64,000 nucleotides of DNA from positions 44,088 to 108,087 of the forward strand of contig NZ_BMRE01000028.1 in the NCBI RefSeq assembly GCF_014648475.1, written 5' to 3'. This DNA comes from Lentzea flava. Lineage in GTDB: Bacteria; Actinomycetota; Actinomycetes; Mycobacteriales; Pseudonocardiaceae. Shown here in pieces: positions 17,625 to 25,915 of this stretch. The position numbers were made by a program, and so were the translations under genes. Under the pieces are notes generated by a model. That model searched no databases, was not told the origin of the DNA, and was given only the letters and a program-made list of their open reading frames with translations. Every line of letters begins with the position of its first letter. Positions within the stretch are counted from its first letter, which is position 1.

Positions 17625-18360
17625 CGTCGTCACGATCTTCCCGGAGTACCTGGCGCCGCTGCGTGCCGCGTTGCTCGGGAAGGCGATCGACAAGGGCCTG
17701 ATCAGCGTTGGCGTGCACGACCTGCGCGACTGGACGCACGACGTGCACAAGGCCGTCGACGACAGCCCGTACGGCGGTGGGCCCGGCATGGTCATGAAGG
17801 CCGACATCTGGGGTCCTGCTTTGGATGACGTGTGCACCGAGCAGACGCGCCTCATCGTGCCCACGCCGGCTGGACGCCCGTTCACGCAGGCAGTGGCACA
17901 CGAGTACGCGAACGAATCGCACCTCGTCTTCGCGTGCGGTCGCTACGAGGGCATTGACCAGCGCGTTGTCGATGACGCGTCACGGCGCATGCGCGTCGAT
18001 GAGGTGTCCATCGGCGACTACGTGCTGGTCGGCGGCGAGGTGGCCGTGCTCGTGATCGTCGAGGCGGTCGCGCGGCTGCTGCCGGGCGTGCTCGGCAACC
18101 CGAAGTCGCACGCAGAGGACTCGTTCCAGGACGGGCTGCTCGAAGGGCCGAGCTACACGCGGCCGGAGGTGTGGCGCGACCTCGCCGTGCCGGACGTGCT
18201 GCGTTCGGGAAACCACAAGCTGATCAACCGCTGGCGGCGTGACCAATCCCTCGTCAGGACCTTCCAGAGGCGCCCTGACCTGCTGGAATCGTTGCCGGAG
18301 GATGCGTTCGACAAGCACGACCGCGCCCTGCTGGCGCGCCTGCGCGAGAGCCGGCAGTAG
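17614..18360 (+). CDS. trmD: tRNA (guanine37-N1)-methyltransferase TrmD
   Basis: 248-residue SPOUT methyltransferase that makes m1G37 to prevent frameshifting. Recognisable parts are MRIDVVTIFPEYL, DDSPYGGGPGMVMK, FACGRYEGIDQRV and EVSIGDYVLVGGEVAVLVI, the last two forming the trefoil knot that holds SAM. The C-terminal domain carries the tRNA-binding helices. It overlaps rimM and is followed after 154 bases by rplS, the usual order. Confidence 0.98.
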   Translation: MRIDVVTIFPEYLAPLRAALLGKAIDKGLISVGVHDLRDWTHDVHKAVDDSPYGGGPGMVMKADIWGPALDDVCTEQTRLIVPTPAGRPFTQAVAHEYANESHLVFACGRYEGIDQRVVDDASRRMRVDEVSIGDYVLVGGEVAVLVIVEAVARLLPGVLGNPKSHAEDSFQDGLLEGPSYTRPEVWRDLAVPDVLRSGNHKLINRWRRDQSLVRTFQRRPDLLESLPEDAFDKHDRALLARLRESRQ

Positions 18361-18514
18361 CCCGATTTTTCGTACAGCGGAGCTGCATGGCAAACTAGAG
18401 CGGTTGCCGCAGCCGGTTGTCATATCGGCGTGCGCTCCAAGCCGACCCCCATCATGTCGTGCACGGTCATGGAACATGCTCTGGGGAGTTCACAGACACA
18501 CGTGAGGACCACCG

Positions 18515-18874
18515 ATGAACATCCTGGACGCACTTGACGCCCAGTCGCTGCGCTCCGACATCCCGAGCTTCCGCGCGGGTGACACGCTGAAGGTCCACGT
18601 CCGCGTCATCGAGGGCTCGCGCGAGCGCGTCCAGGTGTTCCAGGGCGTCGTGATCCGTCGCCAGGGCGGCGGCATCCGCGAGACCTTCACCGTCCGCAAG
18701 GTCTCCTTCGGTGTCGGTGTCGAGCGCACCTTCCCGGTGCACTCGCCGAACATCTCCGAGATTGAGGTCGTGACCCGCGGTGACGTGCGTCGCGCCAAGC
18801 TGTACTACCTGCGCGACCTGCGCGGCAAGGCTGCGAAGATCAAGGAGAAGCGCGAGGCCAAGCCGGTCTCCTGA
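18515..18874 (+). CDS. rplS: 50S ribosomal protein L19
   Basis: 119 residues covering the entire L19 family (FRAGDTLKVHVRVIEGSRERVQ, RRQGGGIRETFTVRK, VTRGDVRRAKLYYLRDLRGK). It sits at the 30S-50S interface. A good GAGGACC site precedes the ATG at 18515. The 154-base gap from trmD probably holds a separate promoter near 18385-18400 (TGGCAAACTAGAG), which I could not assign confidently. Confidence 0.98.
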   Translation: MNILDALDAQSLRSDIPSFRAGDTLKVHVRVIEGSRERVQVFQGVVIRRQGGGIRETFTVRKVSFGVGVERTFPVHSPNISEIEVVTRGDVRRAKLYYLRDLRGKAAKIKEKREAKPVS

Positions 18875-18877
18875 TCG

Positions 18878-19618
18878 GTGGCTTCGAGCCCAGAAGACTC
18901 GGACGACGCCTCCGCACCGGACGAACCGGAGCGGGGGCGTACTCCTGTCTGGAGAGAGATTCTCTACGTCGTCGTGACGGCCGTCGTGCTGACGGTGCTG
19001 ATCCAGGCGTTCGTGGCGCGGGTCTACGTGATCCCCTCGGCGTCGATGGAGCGCACGTTGCACGGCTGCACCGGCTGCGAGAACGACCGCGTGCTGGTCG
19101 ACAAGGTCACCTACCGCTTCAGCGACATCGAGGCGGGCGAGGTGGTCGTGTTCCGCGGCCCCGAAGCGTGGACGACCAACGACTTCCGCGCCGCGCCGTC
19201 GACGAACCCCGTTGCGCGCGTTGTGCAGAACATCGGTTCGTTGCTGGGCCTCGCGCCCGCGAGCGAGCGCGACTTCGTGAAGCGCGTCGTCGCGCTGCCC
19301 GGCCAGACGGTGATGTGTTGCGACGAGCAGCACCGTGTCGTCGTGGACGGCAAACCGCTCGATGAGCCCTACATCTACTGGCAGCCCGGCACGTCGCCGG
19401 CGAACCACGAGCCGTTCGCTCCCGTGCGCGTGCCGGAGGGCCGGTTGTTCGTCATGGGGGACAACCGGATGAACTCGACGGACTCGCGCAAACAGGGCGG
19501 CGGGGGCGTTGCGGGGACGATCCCGATCGAAAACGTCATCGGGAAGGCGCGCTACATCGTTTTCCCCGAGGATCGGTGGAGTGTTGTGTCGGATCACAAC
19601 CCGCAGCCCCTAGGCTGA
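18878..19618 (+). CDS. lepB: Signal peptidase I (first of two tandem copies)
   Basis: 246-residue type I signal peptidase with one N-terminal membrane anchor (about 28-46). The Ser/Lys dyad is Ser56 in IPSASMERT and Lys135 in DFVKRVVALPG; the GDNRMNSTDSR box is present near residue 190. Two cysteine pairs are unusual: C-T-G-C just after the serine box and an adjacent C-C before the box D region. The GTG at 18878 follows rplS by 3 bases. It ends 4 bases before a second signal peptidase gene with the same layout, so the pair came from a duplication. Confidence 0.95.
   Translation: MASSPEDSDDASAPDEPERGRTPVWREILYVVVTAVVLTVLIQAFVARVYVIPSASMERTLHGCTGCENDRVLVDKVTYRFSDIEAGEVVVFRGPEAWTTNDFRAAPSTNPVARVVQNIGSLLGLAPASERDFVKRVVALPGQTVMCCDEQHRVVVDGKPLDEPYIYWQPGTSPANHEPFAPVRVPEGRLFVMGDNRMNSTDSRKQGGGGVAGTIPIENVIGKARYIVFPEDRWSVVSDHNPQPLG
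19611..19616 (+). promoter_or_regulatory. -10 box TAGGCT, leaderless-type, for the second lepB
   Basis: TAGGCT overlaps the end of the first lepB and ends 6 bases before the GTG at 19623, with no ribosome site between. It would let the second copy be expressed separately. Confidence 0.4.
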
Positions 19619-19622
19619 TCTC

Positions 19623-20486
19623 GTGGTTGACGTCGATCCAGAGCAGACCCCGTCCAGCGACGAGCCGACTTCGGACGCTTCGGATAAAGCATCGAAGAAG
19701 AAGAAAAAGGGCAACTTCTGGAAGGAACTGCCGGTCCTCATCCTGGTCGCGTTCGGCCTCGCGATCGGCATCCAGATCTTCCTCGGCCGTGTCTACATGA
19801 TCCCGTCGGAGTCGATGGAAACGACGCTGCACGGGTGCACCGACTGCTACGGCGACCGCGTGCTGGTGGACAAGGTCACCTACCGCTTCACCGACCCGGC
19901 GCCCGGCGACGTGATCGTGTTCCGCGGGCCGCCGTCGTGGCAGAACGACTTCGTCACCGGCGAGCCGGGCAACCCGATCTCGGAGGGGCTGTCGTGGCTG
20001 GGGTCCCTGATCGGTCTGCCGTCGGCGAACGAGGAGGACTTCGTCAAGCGCGTGATCGCCGTCGGTGGCCAGACCGTGAAGTGCTGCGACGAGCAGAACC
20101 GCGTGACGGTGGACGGCAAGCCGCTCGACGAGCCGTACAAGCACTACGACGAGGGCACGCCGGCGGAGCAGGAGTCGTTCGAGGAGCTCAAGATCCCGGA
20201 CGGGATGCTGTTCGTGCTCGGCGACAACCGCAACCACTCGTGCGACTCGCGGTGCCAGGGCCAGGGCGGGCTCAACGGCCTGGTGCCGGTGAGCAACGTG
20301 ATCGGCAAGGCGCGCGTGATCGTGCTGCCTCCGTCGAGGTGGGGCGGCGTGTCGGACCACAACCCGCAGGTCGTTTCGATGGGCGCGCCGGGATGGCAGG
20401 AGAGCGTCCCGATGGGCGTCGGTATCGTCGCTGCGTGGCCGCTTCTGCTGCTCGGACGTCGAGTGCGAGACCGATTCCGCCGATGA
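19623..20486 (+). CDS. lepB: Signal peptidase I (second tandem copy)
   Basis: 287 residues. A lysine-rich cytoplasmic start (DKASKKKKKG) precedes the membrane anchor (38-55). Catalytic Ser64 is in IPSESMETT and Lys142 in DFVKRVIAVGG; GDNRNHSCDSR is the late signature. Like the first copy it has a C-T-D-C pair after the serine box and a C-C pair, plus two more cysteines in the GDNR region. It differs by a C-terminal hydrophobic segment (GIVAAWPLLLLG), giving a second membrane anchor. The stop overlaps rnhB by 4 bases. Confidence 0.95.
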   Translation: MVDVDPEQTPSSDEPTSDASDKASKKKKKGNFWKELPVLILVAFGLAIGIQIFLGRVYMIPSESMETTLHGCTDCYGDRVLVDKVTYRFTDPAPGDVIVFRGPPSWQNDFVTGEPGNPISEGLSWLGSLIGLPSANEEDFVKRVIAVGGQTVKCCDEQNRVTVDGKPLDEPYKHYDEGTPAEQESFEELKIPDGMLFVLGDNRNHSCDSRCQGQGGLNGLVPVSNVIGKARVIVLPPSRWGGVSDHNPQVVSMGAPGWQESVPMGVGIVAAWPLLLLGRRVRDRFRR

Positions 20487-21274
20487 CCATGCTTTTACCG
20501 CCACGCGCCGTGGTGCGGGGCTCGTCGGGGAACTGGGCGCTGCAGGGCACGCTGGAGCGGCGTGGGCTCGGGCCCGTCGCCGGCGTGGACGAGGCGGGAC
20601 GGGGGCCGTGCGCAGGGCCGTTGGTGATCGCGGCGTGCGTGCTCCGGCCTGGTGACGCAGCGCGGTTCGAGGGCTTGAACGACTCGAAGCTGATGACGGC
20701 TTCGGCGCGCGAACGGATGTACGACCTGGTGCTGAAGCGTGCCGTGGATCACTCCGTGGTCGTCGTGTCGCCCGCCGAGATCGACTGGCTGGGCATCCAC
20801 GTCATGAACCTCGAGGGCATGCGGCGTGCCGTCGCGCAGATGGCGACGCATCCTGGGTACGTGCTGACGGACGGTTTCAAGGTGCCGGGGATGCCCGCGC
20901 CGAGCGTCGCGGTGATCAAGGGTGACCAGGCGGCGGCGTGCGTGGCGGCGGCATCTGTGCTGGCCAAGGTCACGCGCGACCGGATCATGGCCGATCTGCA
21001 CGAGCGTTATCCGCAGTACGGCTTCAACGAGCACAAGGGCTACTGCACGCCAGACCACACGGCGGCGTTGATGGAGTACGGGCCGTGTGCGGAGCATCGC
21101 TGGTCGTATGTAAATGTGGCAGCGGCGGCTGCGAAGCACGGTCTCGCCGCGCCGCACAGGGTGGCGCGCGGCACGACCGCGACCGCCGTGGTCCAGAATG
21201 ATGCAGCCCCGGTTGACGCCGGGGAGCTCGCGACGAGGGAGGGCGCGGAGCAGATGACCCGCGCGGAGGCGTAA
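20483..21274 (+). CDS. rnhB: Ribonuclease HII
   Basis: 263 residues. RNase HII removes ribonucleotides from DNA. The catalytic GVDEAGRGP (Asp36, Glu37) and the later VIKGDQAAACVAAASVLAKVTRD region, read here as IKGDQ...SVLAKVTRD, are diagnostic. A tail of about 45 residues after KHGLAAPH is low-complexity. ATG 20483 overlaps lepB; ATG 20489 is an alternative. The stop overlaps the DUF2469 start (TAATG). Confidence 0.96.
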   Translation: MTMLLPPRAVVRGSSGNWALQGTLERRGLGPVAGVDEAGRGPCAGPLVIAACVLRPGDAARFEGLNDSKLMTASARERMYDLVLKRAVDHSVVVVSPAEIDWLGIHVMNLEGMRRAVAQMATHPGYVLTDGFKVPGMPAPSVAVIKGDQAAACVAAASVLAKVTRDRIMADLHERYPQYGFNEHKGYCTPDHTAALMEYGPCAEHRWSYVNVAAAAAKHGLAAPHRVARGTTATAVVQNDAAPVDAGELATREGAEQMTRAEA

Positions 21275-21597
21275 TGAGTGCAGAGGATCTCGAGAAGTAC
21301 GAGACCGAGATGGAGCTGTCGCTGTACAAGGAGTACCGCGACATCGTCAGCCAGTTCTCGTTCGTCGTGGAGACCGAACGGCGTTTCTACCTGGCCAACT
21401 CGGTGGACGTGCAGGTGCGCAACGCCGACGGCGAGGTGTACTTCGAGGTGCGCATGTCGGACGCGTGGGTGTGGGACATGTACCGCCCCGCGCGGTTCGT
21501 GAAGAACGTTCGTGTCATCACGTTCAAGGACGTGAACGTGGAGGAGCTGGACAAGCCGGACCTCCGCCTGCCGGAAAGCGGACCGTTCCCCAGCTGA
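21274..21597 (+). CDS. DUF2469-family protein
   Basis: 107-residue acidic protein, conserved across actinobacteria directly after rnhB. Its entire length matches the family (SAEDLEKYETEMELSLYKEY, FSFVVETERRFYLANSVDV, VWDMYRPARFVKNVRVITF). It has no signal peptide, membrane segment or enzyme motif. The start overlaps the rnhB stop. A strong terminator follows, so this is the last gene of the lepB-rnhB run. Its function is unknown; the conserved company suggests a role linked to nucleic acid metabolism. Confidence 0.93.
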   Translation: MSAEDLEKYETEMELSLYKEYRDIVSQFSFVVETERRFYLANSVDVQVRNADGEVYFEVRMSDAWVWDMYRPARFVKNVRVITFKDVNVEELDKPDLRLPESGPFPS

Positions 21598-21608
21598 TCG
21601 CATCTCGC

Positions 21609-21662
21609 GGCAACGGCCCCGTGTCCTCGTGCTTCGTCGTACGAGGGCGCGGGGCCGTTGCC
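21609..21662 (+). terminator. Strong two-tier hairpin after DUF2469
   Basis: A perfect 13-bp stem, GGCAACGGCCCCG (21609-21621) with CGGGGCCGTTGCC (21650-21662), encloses a 6-bp stem CCTCGT/ACGAGG separated by a 3x3 internal loop. It ends the rplS-to-DUF2469 transcript. Confidence 0.8.
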
Positions 21663-21737
21663 GTCGTCCAGGACGGGCGCAGGCCCCTAGCACACCCCAC
21701 CGACAAATCCGCCGTTTCAACATCGACAACGGCCGAC

Positions 21738-21764
21738 TTGTCCACAGCCCCTGAGTTGTCCACA
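21738..21764 (+). promoter_or_regulatory. Pair of perfect DnaA boxes, 18-bp period
   Basis: TTGTCCACA at 21738-21746 and again at 21756-21764, same orientation, 9-base spacer. This is the actinobacterial DnaA-box consensus. The same arrangement recurs at 29684-29710. Confidence 0.6.
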
Positions 21765-21841
21765 GATCCCCGCCACACCGGCCACCCACCCCGCCCCACC
21801 CAGCAAGGTCGTACCCAACGACCCGCAGGAAGGCGAGGGCA

Positions 21842-22216
21842 GTGGTGGTACGGGCACTGGTGGAGACGAGGCAGCAGGAGCTGGGCCGTCAGGGCGAGGA
21901 CCTGGCGTGCAGGTACCTGGAGGGGCAGGGCCTGGTCGTCCTGTCCCGCAACTGGACGTGCCGCGACGGCGAGATCGACGTCGTGGCGGTGGAGGGCGAC
22001 CGCCTGGTCGTCTGCGAGGTCAAAACCCGATCAGGTCCGGTCTGGGGCCGCCCGGACGAGGCTGTCGACCAGGGCAAGCTCTCCCGCCTGCGCCGAACAG
22101 CCCTGCGCTGGCTCGCCGCGCACGGCGTCGGCTGGTGCCCGGTCCGCGTCGACCTGATCTCGGTCACCTGGCCGCCCGACGGCGAACCGGTCCTGCGACA
22201 CCTGCGGGGAGCCTGA
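21842..22216 (+). CDS. yraN: YraN family endonuclease-like protein (UPF0102)
   Basis: 124 residues of the UPF0102 family, with a restriction-endonuclease-like fold. The nuclease-type motif is split as GxxGEDLACRYLEGQG, DGEIDVVAVEGDRLVVCEVKTR (D...E-V-K). The family lies next to comM and dprA in many bacteria, and is thought to help process DNA, but no activity is firmly established. The GTG at 21842 follows an AGGAAGGCGAGG stretch. comM starts 1 base after its stop. Confidence 0.93.
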   Translation: MVVRALVETRQQELGRQGEDLACRYLEGQGLVVLSRNWTCRDGEIDVVAVEGDRLVVCEVKTRSGPVWGRPDEAVDQGKLSRLRRTALRWLAAHGVGWCPVRVDLISVTWPPDGEPVLRHLRGA

Positions 22217-22217
22217 C

Positions 22218-23738
22218 ATGGGCCTCGCACAGGCGTGGTCCGTGGCCCTCTACGGCGTCGACGGCCTGGCGGTCGAGATCGAGGCCGACGTGGGCGTGGG
22301 CCAGCCCCGCACCCATCTCCTGGGCCTGCCCGACGCCGCGTTGCACGAGTCCAAGGAGCGGGTGAAGGCCGCCGTCCGCAACAGCGAGGAGGAGTGGCCG
22401 AAGCAGCGCATCGTCCTGGGCCTCTCACCGGCCAACCTGCCCAAGGGCGGCAGCAGCTACGACCTCGCCATAGCCTGCGCCACCCTGGCGGCCGCCGGCT
22501 CGGTGCCCCCGACGCGTCTCGCCGGCACCGTCCTGCTCGGCGAACTGGCGCTGGACGGCCGGGTCCGCCCGGTCCGAGGCGTCCTCCCGGCCCTGCTGGC
22601 GGCCCGCCGGGCGGGCCTGCGCACCGCGATCGTGCCGGTCGACACGCTTCCGGAAGCGGCCCTGGTCGACGGCGTGGAAGTCCACGGAGCGCTGACCCTC
22701 AGCGAGGTCCTCGCCTGGCTGCGCTCAGAGGACGTGACCCTGCAACCACCTCCGGAGTCCGCGGCCTCGCCCGCCCCGGCCGTCCCGGACCTGGCCGACG
22801 TGGTGGGCCAGCCGGAGGCTCGCTGGGCCCTGGAAGTGGCCGCGGCGGGCGCCCACCACCTGCTGCTGACCGGCCCGCCGGGCACCGGCAAGACGATGCT
22901 GGCCGAACGCCTGCCGGGCCTGCTCCCGCCGCTCACCAGGGAAGACGCCTTGGCGGTGACGGCGGTCCACTCGGTGGCGGGCACGCTCTCGCCGGACTGC
23001 CCGCTGGTGGCCAGCCCACCGTTCGTGGACGTCCACCACACGACGTCGATAGCCGCGCTGATCGGCGGAGGCAGCGGCATGGCCAAACCGGGCGCCGCCT
23101 CAAGAGCCCACAAGGGCGTCCTCTTCCTGGACGAGGCCTGCGAGTTCGGCCAGAAGACCATCGACACCCTGCGCACGGCCCTCGAATCCGGCGAAGTCCG
23201 CATCCCGCGCCGAGACGGCATAGCCCGCTACCCGGCCCGCTTCCAGCTGATCCTGGCCACGAACCCGTGCCCGTGCGCCCCGCCGAAGGAAATCGACTGC
23301 ATCTGCACCACCACAGTCCGCCGCCGCTACCAGGCCCGCCTCTCCGGCCCACTGCTGGACCGCGTGGACCTCCGCGTCCGAATGCGAGCCACCACAGCCA
23401 TGGTCAACGCCGACGCCACCCCACCCGAACCCACCGCCGTCGTCCGCGAACGCGTCCTCAAAGCCAGATCCCGCGCCGCCACCCGCTGGTCGGCCCACGG
23501 CCACACCTGGCCGACCAACGCCGTGGTCCCAGGCCCAGCCCTGCGCCGCGAGTTCGCCCTGCCCCGCGACACCATAACCCTGCTGGACCGGGCCCTGGCC
23601 ACCGGCGCCCTGACAGGCCGAGGCGCCGACCGCTGCCTCCGCGTGGCCTGGACCCTGGCCGACCTGGCCGAGTCCGACCGCCCCACAGCCGACCACGTGG
23701 CCGCAGCCCTCCAATTCCGAGAACGCCGAGCCCCCTGA
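22218..23738 (+). CDS. comM: YifB/ComM family AAA+ ATPase (Mg-chelatase-like)
   Basis: 506 residues. An N-terminal domain (LYGVDGLAVEIEADVGVG, LPDAALHESKERVKAAV) is followed by an AAA+ module with Walker A GPPGTGKTMLAERL near residue 220, Walker B KGVLFLDEACEF, and NPCPC with a cysteine cluster typical of this family. The C-terminal Mg-chelatase-like domain starts near residue 400. ComM is a helicase aiding branch migration in transformation. yraN-comM-dprA is a conserved trio, here interrupted before dprA by a repeat array. Confidence 0.95.
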   Translation: MGLAQAWSVALYGVDGLAVEIEADVGVGQPRTHLLGLPDAALHESKERVKAAVRNSEEEWPKQRIVLGLSPANLPKGGSSYDLAIACATLAAAGSVPPTRLAGTVLLGELALDGRVRPVRGVLPALLAARRAGLRTAIVPVDTLPEAALVDGVEVHGALTLSEVLAWLRSEDVTLQPPPESAASPAPAVPDLADVVGQPEARWALEVAAAGAHHLLLTGPPGTGKTMLAERLPGLLPPLTREDALAVTAVHSVAGTLSPDCPLVASPPFVDVHHTTSIAALIGGGSGMAKPGAASRAHKGVLFLDEACEFGQKTIDTLRTALESGEVRIPRRDGIARYPARFQLILATNPCPCAPPKEIDCICTTTVRRRYQARLSGPLLDRVDLRVRMRATTAMVNADATPPEPTAVVRERVLKARSRAATRWSAHGHTWPTNAVVPGPALRREFALPRDTITLLDRALATGALTGRGADRCLRVAWTLADLAESDRPTADHVAAALQFRERRAP

Positions 23739-23780
23739 CCCACCCACACCCAGACCACCCGCCCCCTCACCCTCAAGCAG

Positions 23781-24554
23781 CCGGTCGCGGCTTTCACCCC
23801 CGATCCGCGACCGGCCCCGGTCGAGCGGGCCGCCCGTTCACCCCCTGGCGGGCGCCCGCTCACCCCGGCGCGAGCAAACGGGCCGACGCCCATGCAGCCA
23901 GCCGCGGAGCTCACCCTCGCTCCGTGCCTGGCCCCGGTCGAGCGGCCGCCTGTCCATCCCCTGGCGAGCGCCCGCTCACCCCGGCGCGAGCAAACGGGCC
24001 GACGCCCATGCAGCCAGCCGCGGAGCTCACCCTCGCTCCGCGTCTGGCCCCGGTCGAGCGGCTGCCCGTTCACCTCCGGCGGGCGCCCGCTCACCCCTCA
24101 AGCAGCCGGTCGCGGCTTTCGCCCCCGATCCGCGACCGGTCCCGGCCGAGCGGCTGCCCGTCCACACCGGCGGGCGCCCGCTCACCCCTCAGCGCGACCA
24201 ACGGGCCGACGTCCCGAGCAGCCAGCCGCGGAGCTCACCCCGCTCCGCGTCTGGCCCCGGTCGAGCGGGCGGCCCGTCCACCCCCGGCGGGCGCCCGCTC
24301 ACCCCGGCGCGAGCAACCGGCTGACGCCGGAAGCCACGTGCCGCAGGTCGCGTCCGGTCAGGACCGAGCAAGGCCCCTGTCCACCGCACCAACCGTCCGA
24401 CACCCGAAGCCGCCGGTCGCAGAGCCAACCGAGCCCCGACTCCGCGACCGGCCCTGACCGAGCGGGAGTGCCCGCACACCCCCAGGCCGGCGCTCCCGCT
24501 CACCTCGCCCCCGAAAGCGGCCAGGCGCGGAGCCCACTCCCACTCCGCGCCTGG
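23781..24554 (+). repeat. Array of about seven hairpin units with covarying stems between comM and dprA
   Basis: Degenerate tandem units of about 92-190 bp (mostly 116-117) each start with a hairpin and continue with a GCGGGCGCCCGC palindrome and a GGCGCGAGCAA-type segment. Stem arms: CCGGTCGCGG/CCGCGACCGG at 23781-23814 and 24106-24139; CCAGCCGCGGAGC with GCTCCG(T/C)G(C/T)CTGG at 23898-23931, 24014-24047 and 24222-24254; CCGGTCGCAGAG/CTCCGCGACCGG at 24413-24451; CCAGGCGCGGAG/CTCCGCGCCTGG at 24521-24554. The two stem types differ on both arms in a compensating way. I see no gene in 23739-24614. Confidence 0.8.
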
Positions 24555-24614
24555 CACCTGTCCCCGAATCACCGCAGCCCCGCTTCCACCTACATCCGAA
24601 CAAGGAGTCTGACC

Positions 24615-24779
24615 ATGCGTTCGTTCCTCGTCCCAGCCGTGCCACCCGCGGCTTCCGTCGTACCCGCGCTGTTCCAGCTGCCGTGCACGGTCCGCAGGAG
24701 CGTCGCCGGTGCCAGCCCGCCGGGCCCGTGGCGCCCCGACCCGTGGCAGCGGTGGCTGCCCTGGTGGTGGTTCCGGTGA
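24615..24779 (+). CDS. Small Trp/Pro-rich protein coupled to dprA
   Basis: 54 residues beginning MRSFLVPAVPPAASVVPALF. The C-terminal third is Trp, Pro and Arg rich (GPWRPDPWQRWLPWWWFR), with six tryptophans in 18 residues. An AAGGAG site sits exactly 7 bases before the ATG and the stop overlaps the dprA start (GTGA), so translation is probably coupled. There is no recognised family. It could be a small membrane-associated peptide or a leader that controls dprA translation. Upstream is the hairpin array. Confidence 0.6.
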   Translation: MRSFLVPAVPPAASVVPALFQLPCTVRRSVAGASPPGPWRPDPWQRWLPWWWFR

Positions 24780-25915
24780 CCGCGCCCCCGACCGATGCCG
24801 TTCGCCTGGCCAGGGCCTATCTGTCGCGTGTCGCCGAGCCGTTTCCGGCAGCGCTTGCCGCGCTCGTCGCCGAGGTGGGGCCCGTCGAGGCCGCGGAGCT
24901 GGTGCGTGCTGGTGAGGTGTCGCCGTCCGTTGCCAGCCAGACTTCTGCTCGCCGGGCTGAGGAGCGGGTCCACGAAGACCTCGAGCTCGTTGCCAAGCGG
25001 GGTGGGCGGCTGGTCGTACCGGAGGACGACGAGTGGCCGCGGTGGCCGTTCGTGGCGCTCGGGGGCGTTGCGGCGCAGCGGTGTGGAGGGGAGCCGTTGG
25101 CGTTGTGGGTGCGTGGGCCACACGAACTCGCTGATGCGACCGACAAGGCCGTGGCGATCGTGGGTTCTCGGGCCGCCAGCGGGTATGGCGAGCATGTTGC
25201 TGCCGAGTTCGCGTATGGGCTCGCGGAGGCTGGTGTGACGGTCGTATCCGGTGCGGCGTATGGGATTGACGGTGCCGCTCACCGCGGTGCGCTTGGCGGC
25301 AACGGGTTGACCGTCGCGGTGTTGGCGTGCGGCGTCGACTTCGCTTATCCCGCTGGGCATCAGGGGTTGCTCGGGAGGATCGCGCGGGAAGGGTTGATCG
25401 TCAGCGAGTACCCGCCCGGCGTGACGCCTGCGCGGCATCGGTTTCTCACGCGCAACCGGCTCATCGCGGCGTTGGGCGGCGGCACCGTCGTGGTGGAGGC
25501 CGGGCGGCGCAGCGGGGCCAAGAACACGGCTGCGATCACGCTCGCGTTGGGGCGGCCGTTGATGGTGGTGCCTGGGCCGGTCACGTCGGCGAGTTCGGTG
25601 GGGTGTCACGAGTTGTTGCGGGACGGGCAGGCGGTTCCGGTCGGGTCGGTGGCGGAGATCGTGGAGTCGGTGGGGCGGTTCGGCGACGACCTCGCCACCG
25701 AGCCCGCCGAAAAGGAGAGCGACCTCGGGGCGCCGCAAGGGGAGGCCATGCGGGTGTACGAGGCCCTGGGGAAGCGGTGCGGAGTTAGTGACGAGGTCGT
25801 GTCGGTCGAGTCCGGGGTGCCGTTGGAGCGGGTGCGGGCGTTGTTGCCCGAATTGGAGCTCGCTGGGCTGGCGCTGCAGGTGGACGGGGGCTGGCAGAAG
25901 CTGGAGGTGCGGTGA
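24776..25915 (+). CDS. dprA: DNA-processing protein DprA
   Basis: 379 residues. DprA loads RecA on incoming single-stranded DNA. The Rossmann-like core reads AIVGSRAASGYGEHVA, VVSGAAYGIDGAAHRGAL, LTVAVLACGVDFAYPAGH, ISEYPPG-type (IVSEYPPGVTPARHRFLTRN) and GTVVVEAGRRSGAKNTA. A helical N-terminal part and a winged-helix C-terminal part (QGEAMRVYEALGKRCG onward) complete the usual layout. GTG 24776 is chosen because it overlaps the stop of the small upstream gene and fits the family N-terminus. Confidence 0.94.
   Translation: MTAPPTDAVRLARAYLSRVAEPFPAALAALVAEVGPVEAAELVRAGEVSPSVASQTSARRAEERVHEDLELVAKRGGRLVVPEDDEWPRWPFVALGGVAAQRCGGEPLALWVRGPHELADATDKAVAIVGSRAASGYGEHVAAEFAYGLAEAGVTVVSGAAYGIDGAAHRGALGGNGLTVAVLACGVDFAYPAGHQGLLGRIAREGLIVSEYPPGVTPARHRFLTRNRLIAALGGGTVVVEAGRRSGAKNTAAITLALGRPLMVVPGPVTSASSVGCHELLRDGQAVPVGSVAEIVESVGRFGDDLATEPAEKESDLGAPQGEAMRVYEALGKRCGVSDEVVSVESGVPLERVRALLPELELAGLALQVDGGWQKLEVR

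Noticed and set aside
23892..24614. Long in-frame extension of the small Trp-rich ORF through the hairpin array
   Set aside because: Translation follows the DNA repeats (Arg/Pro-rich), and the ribosome site at 24602 fixes the start at 24615.
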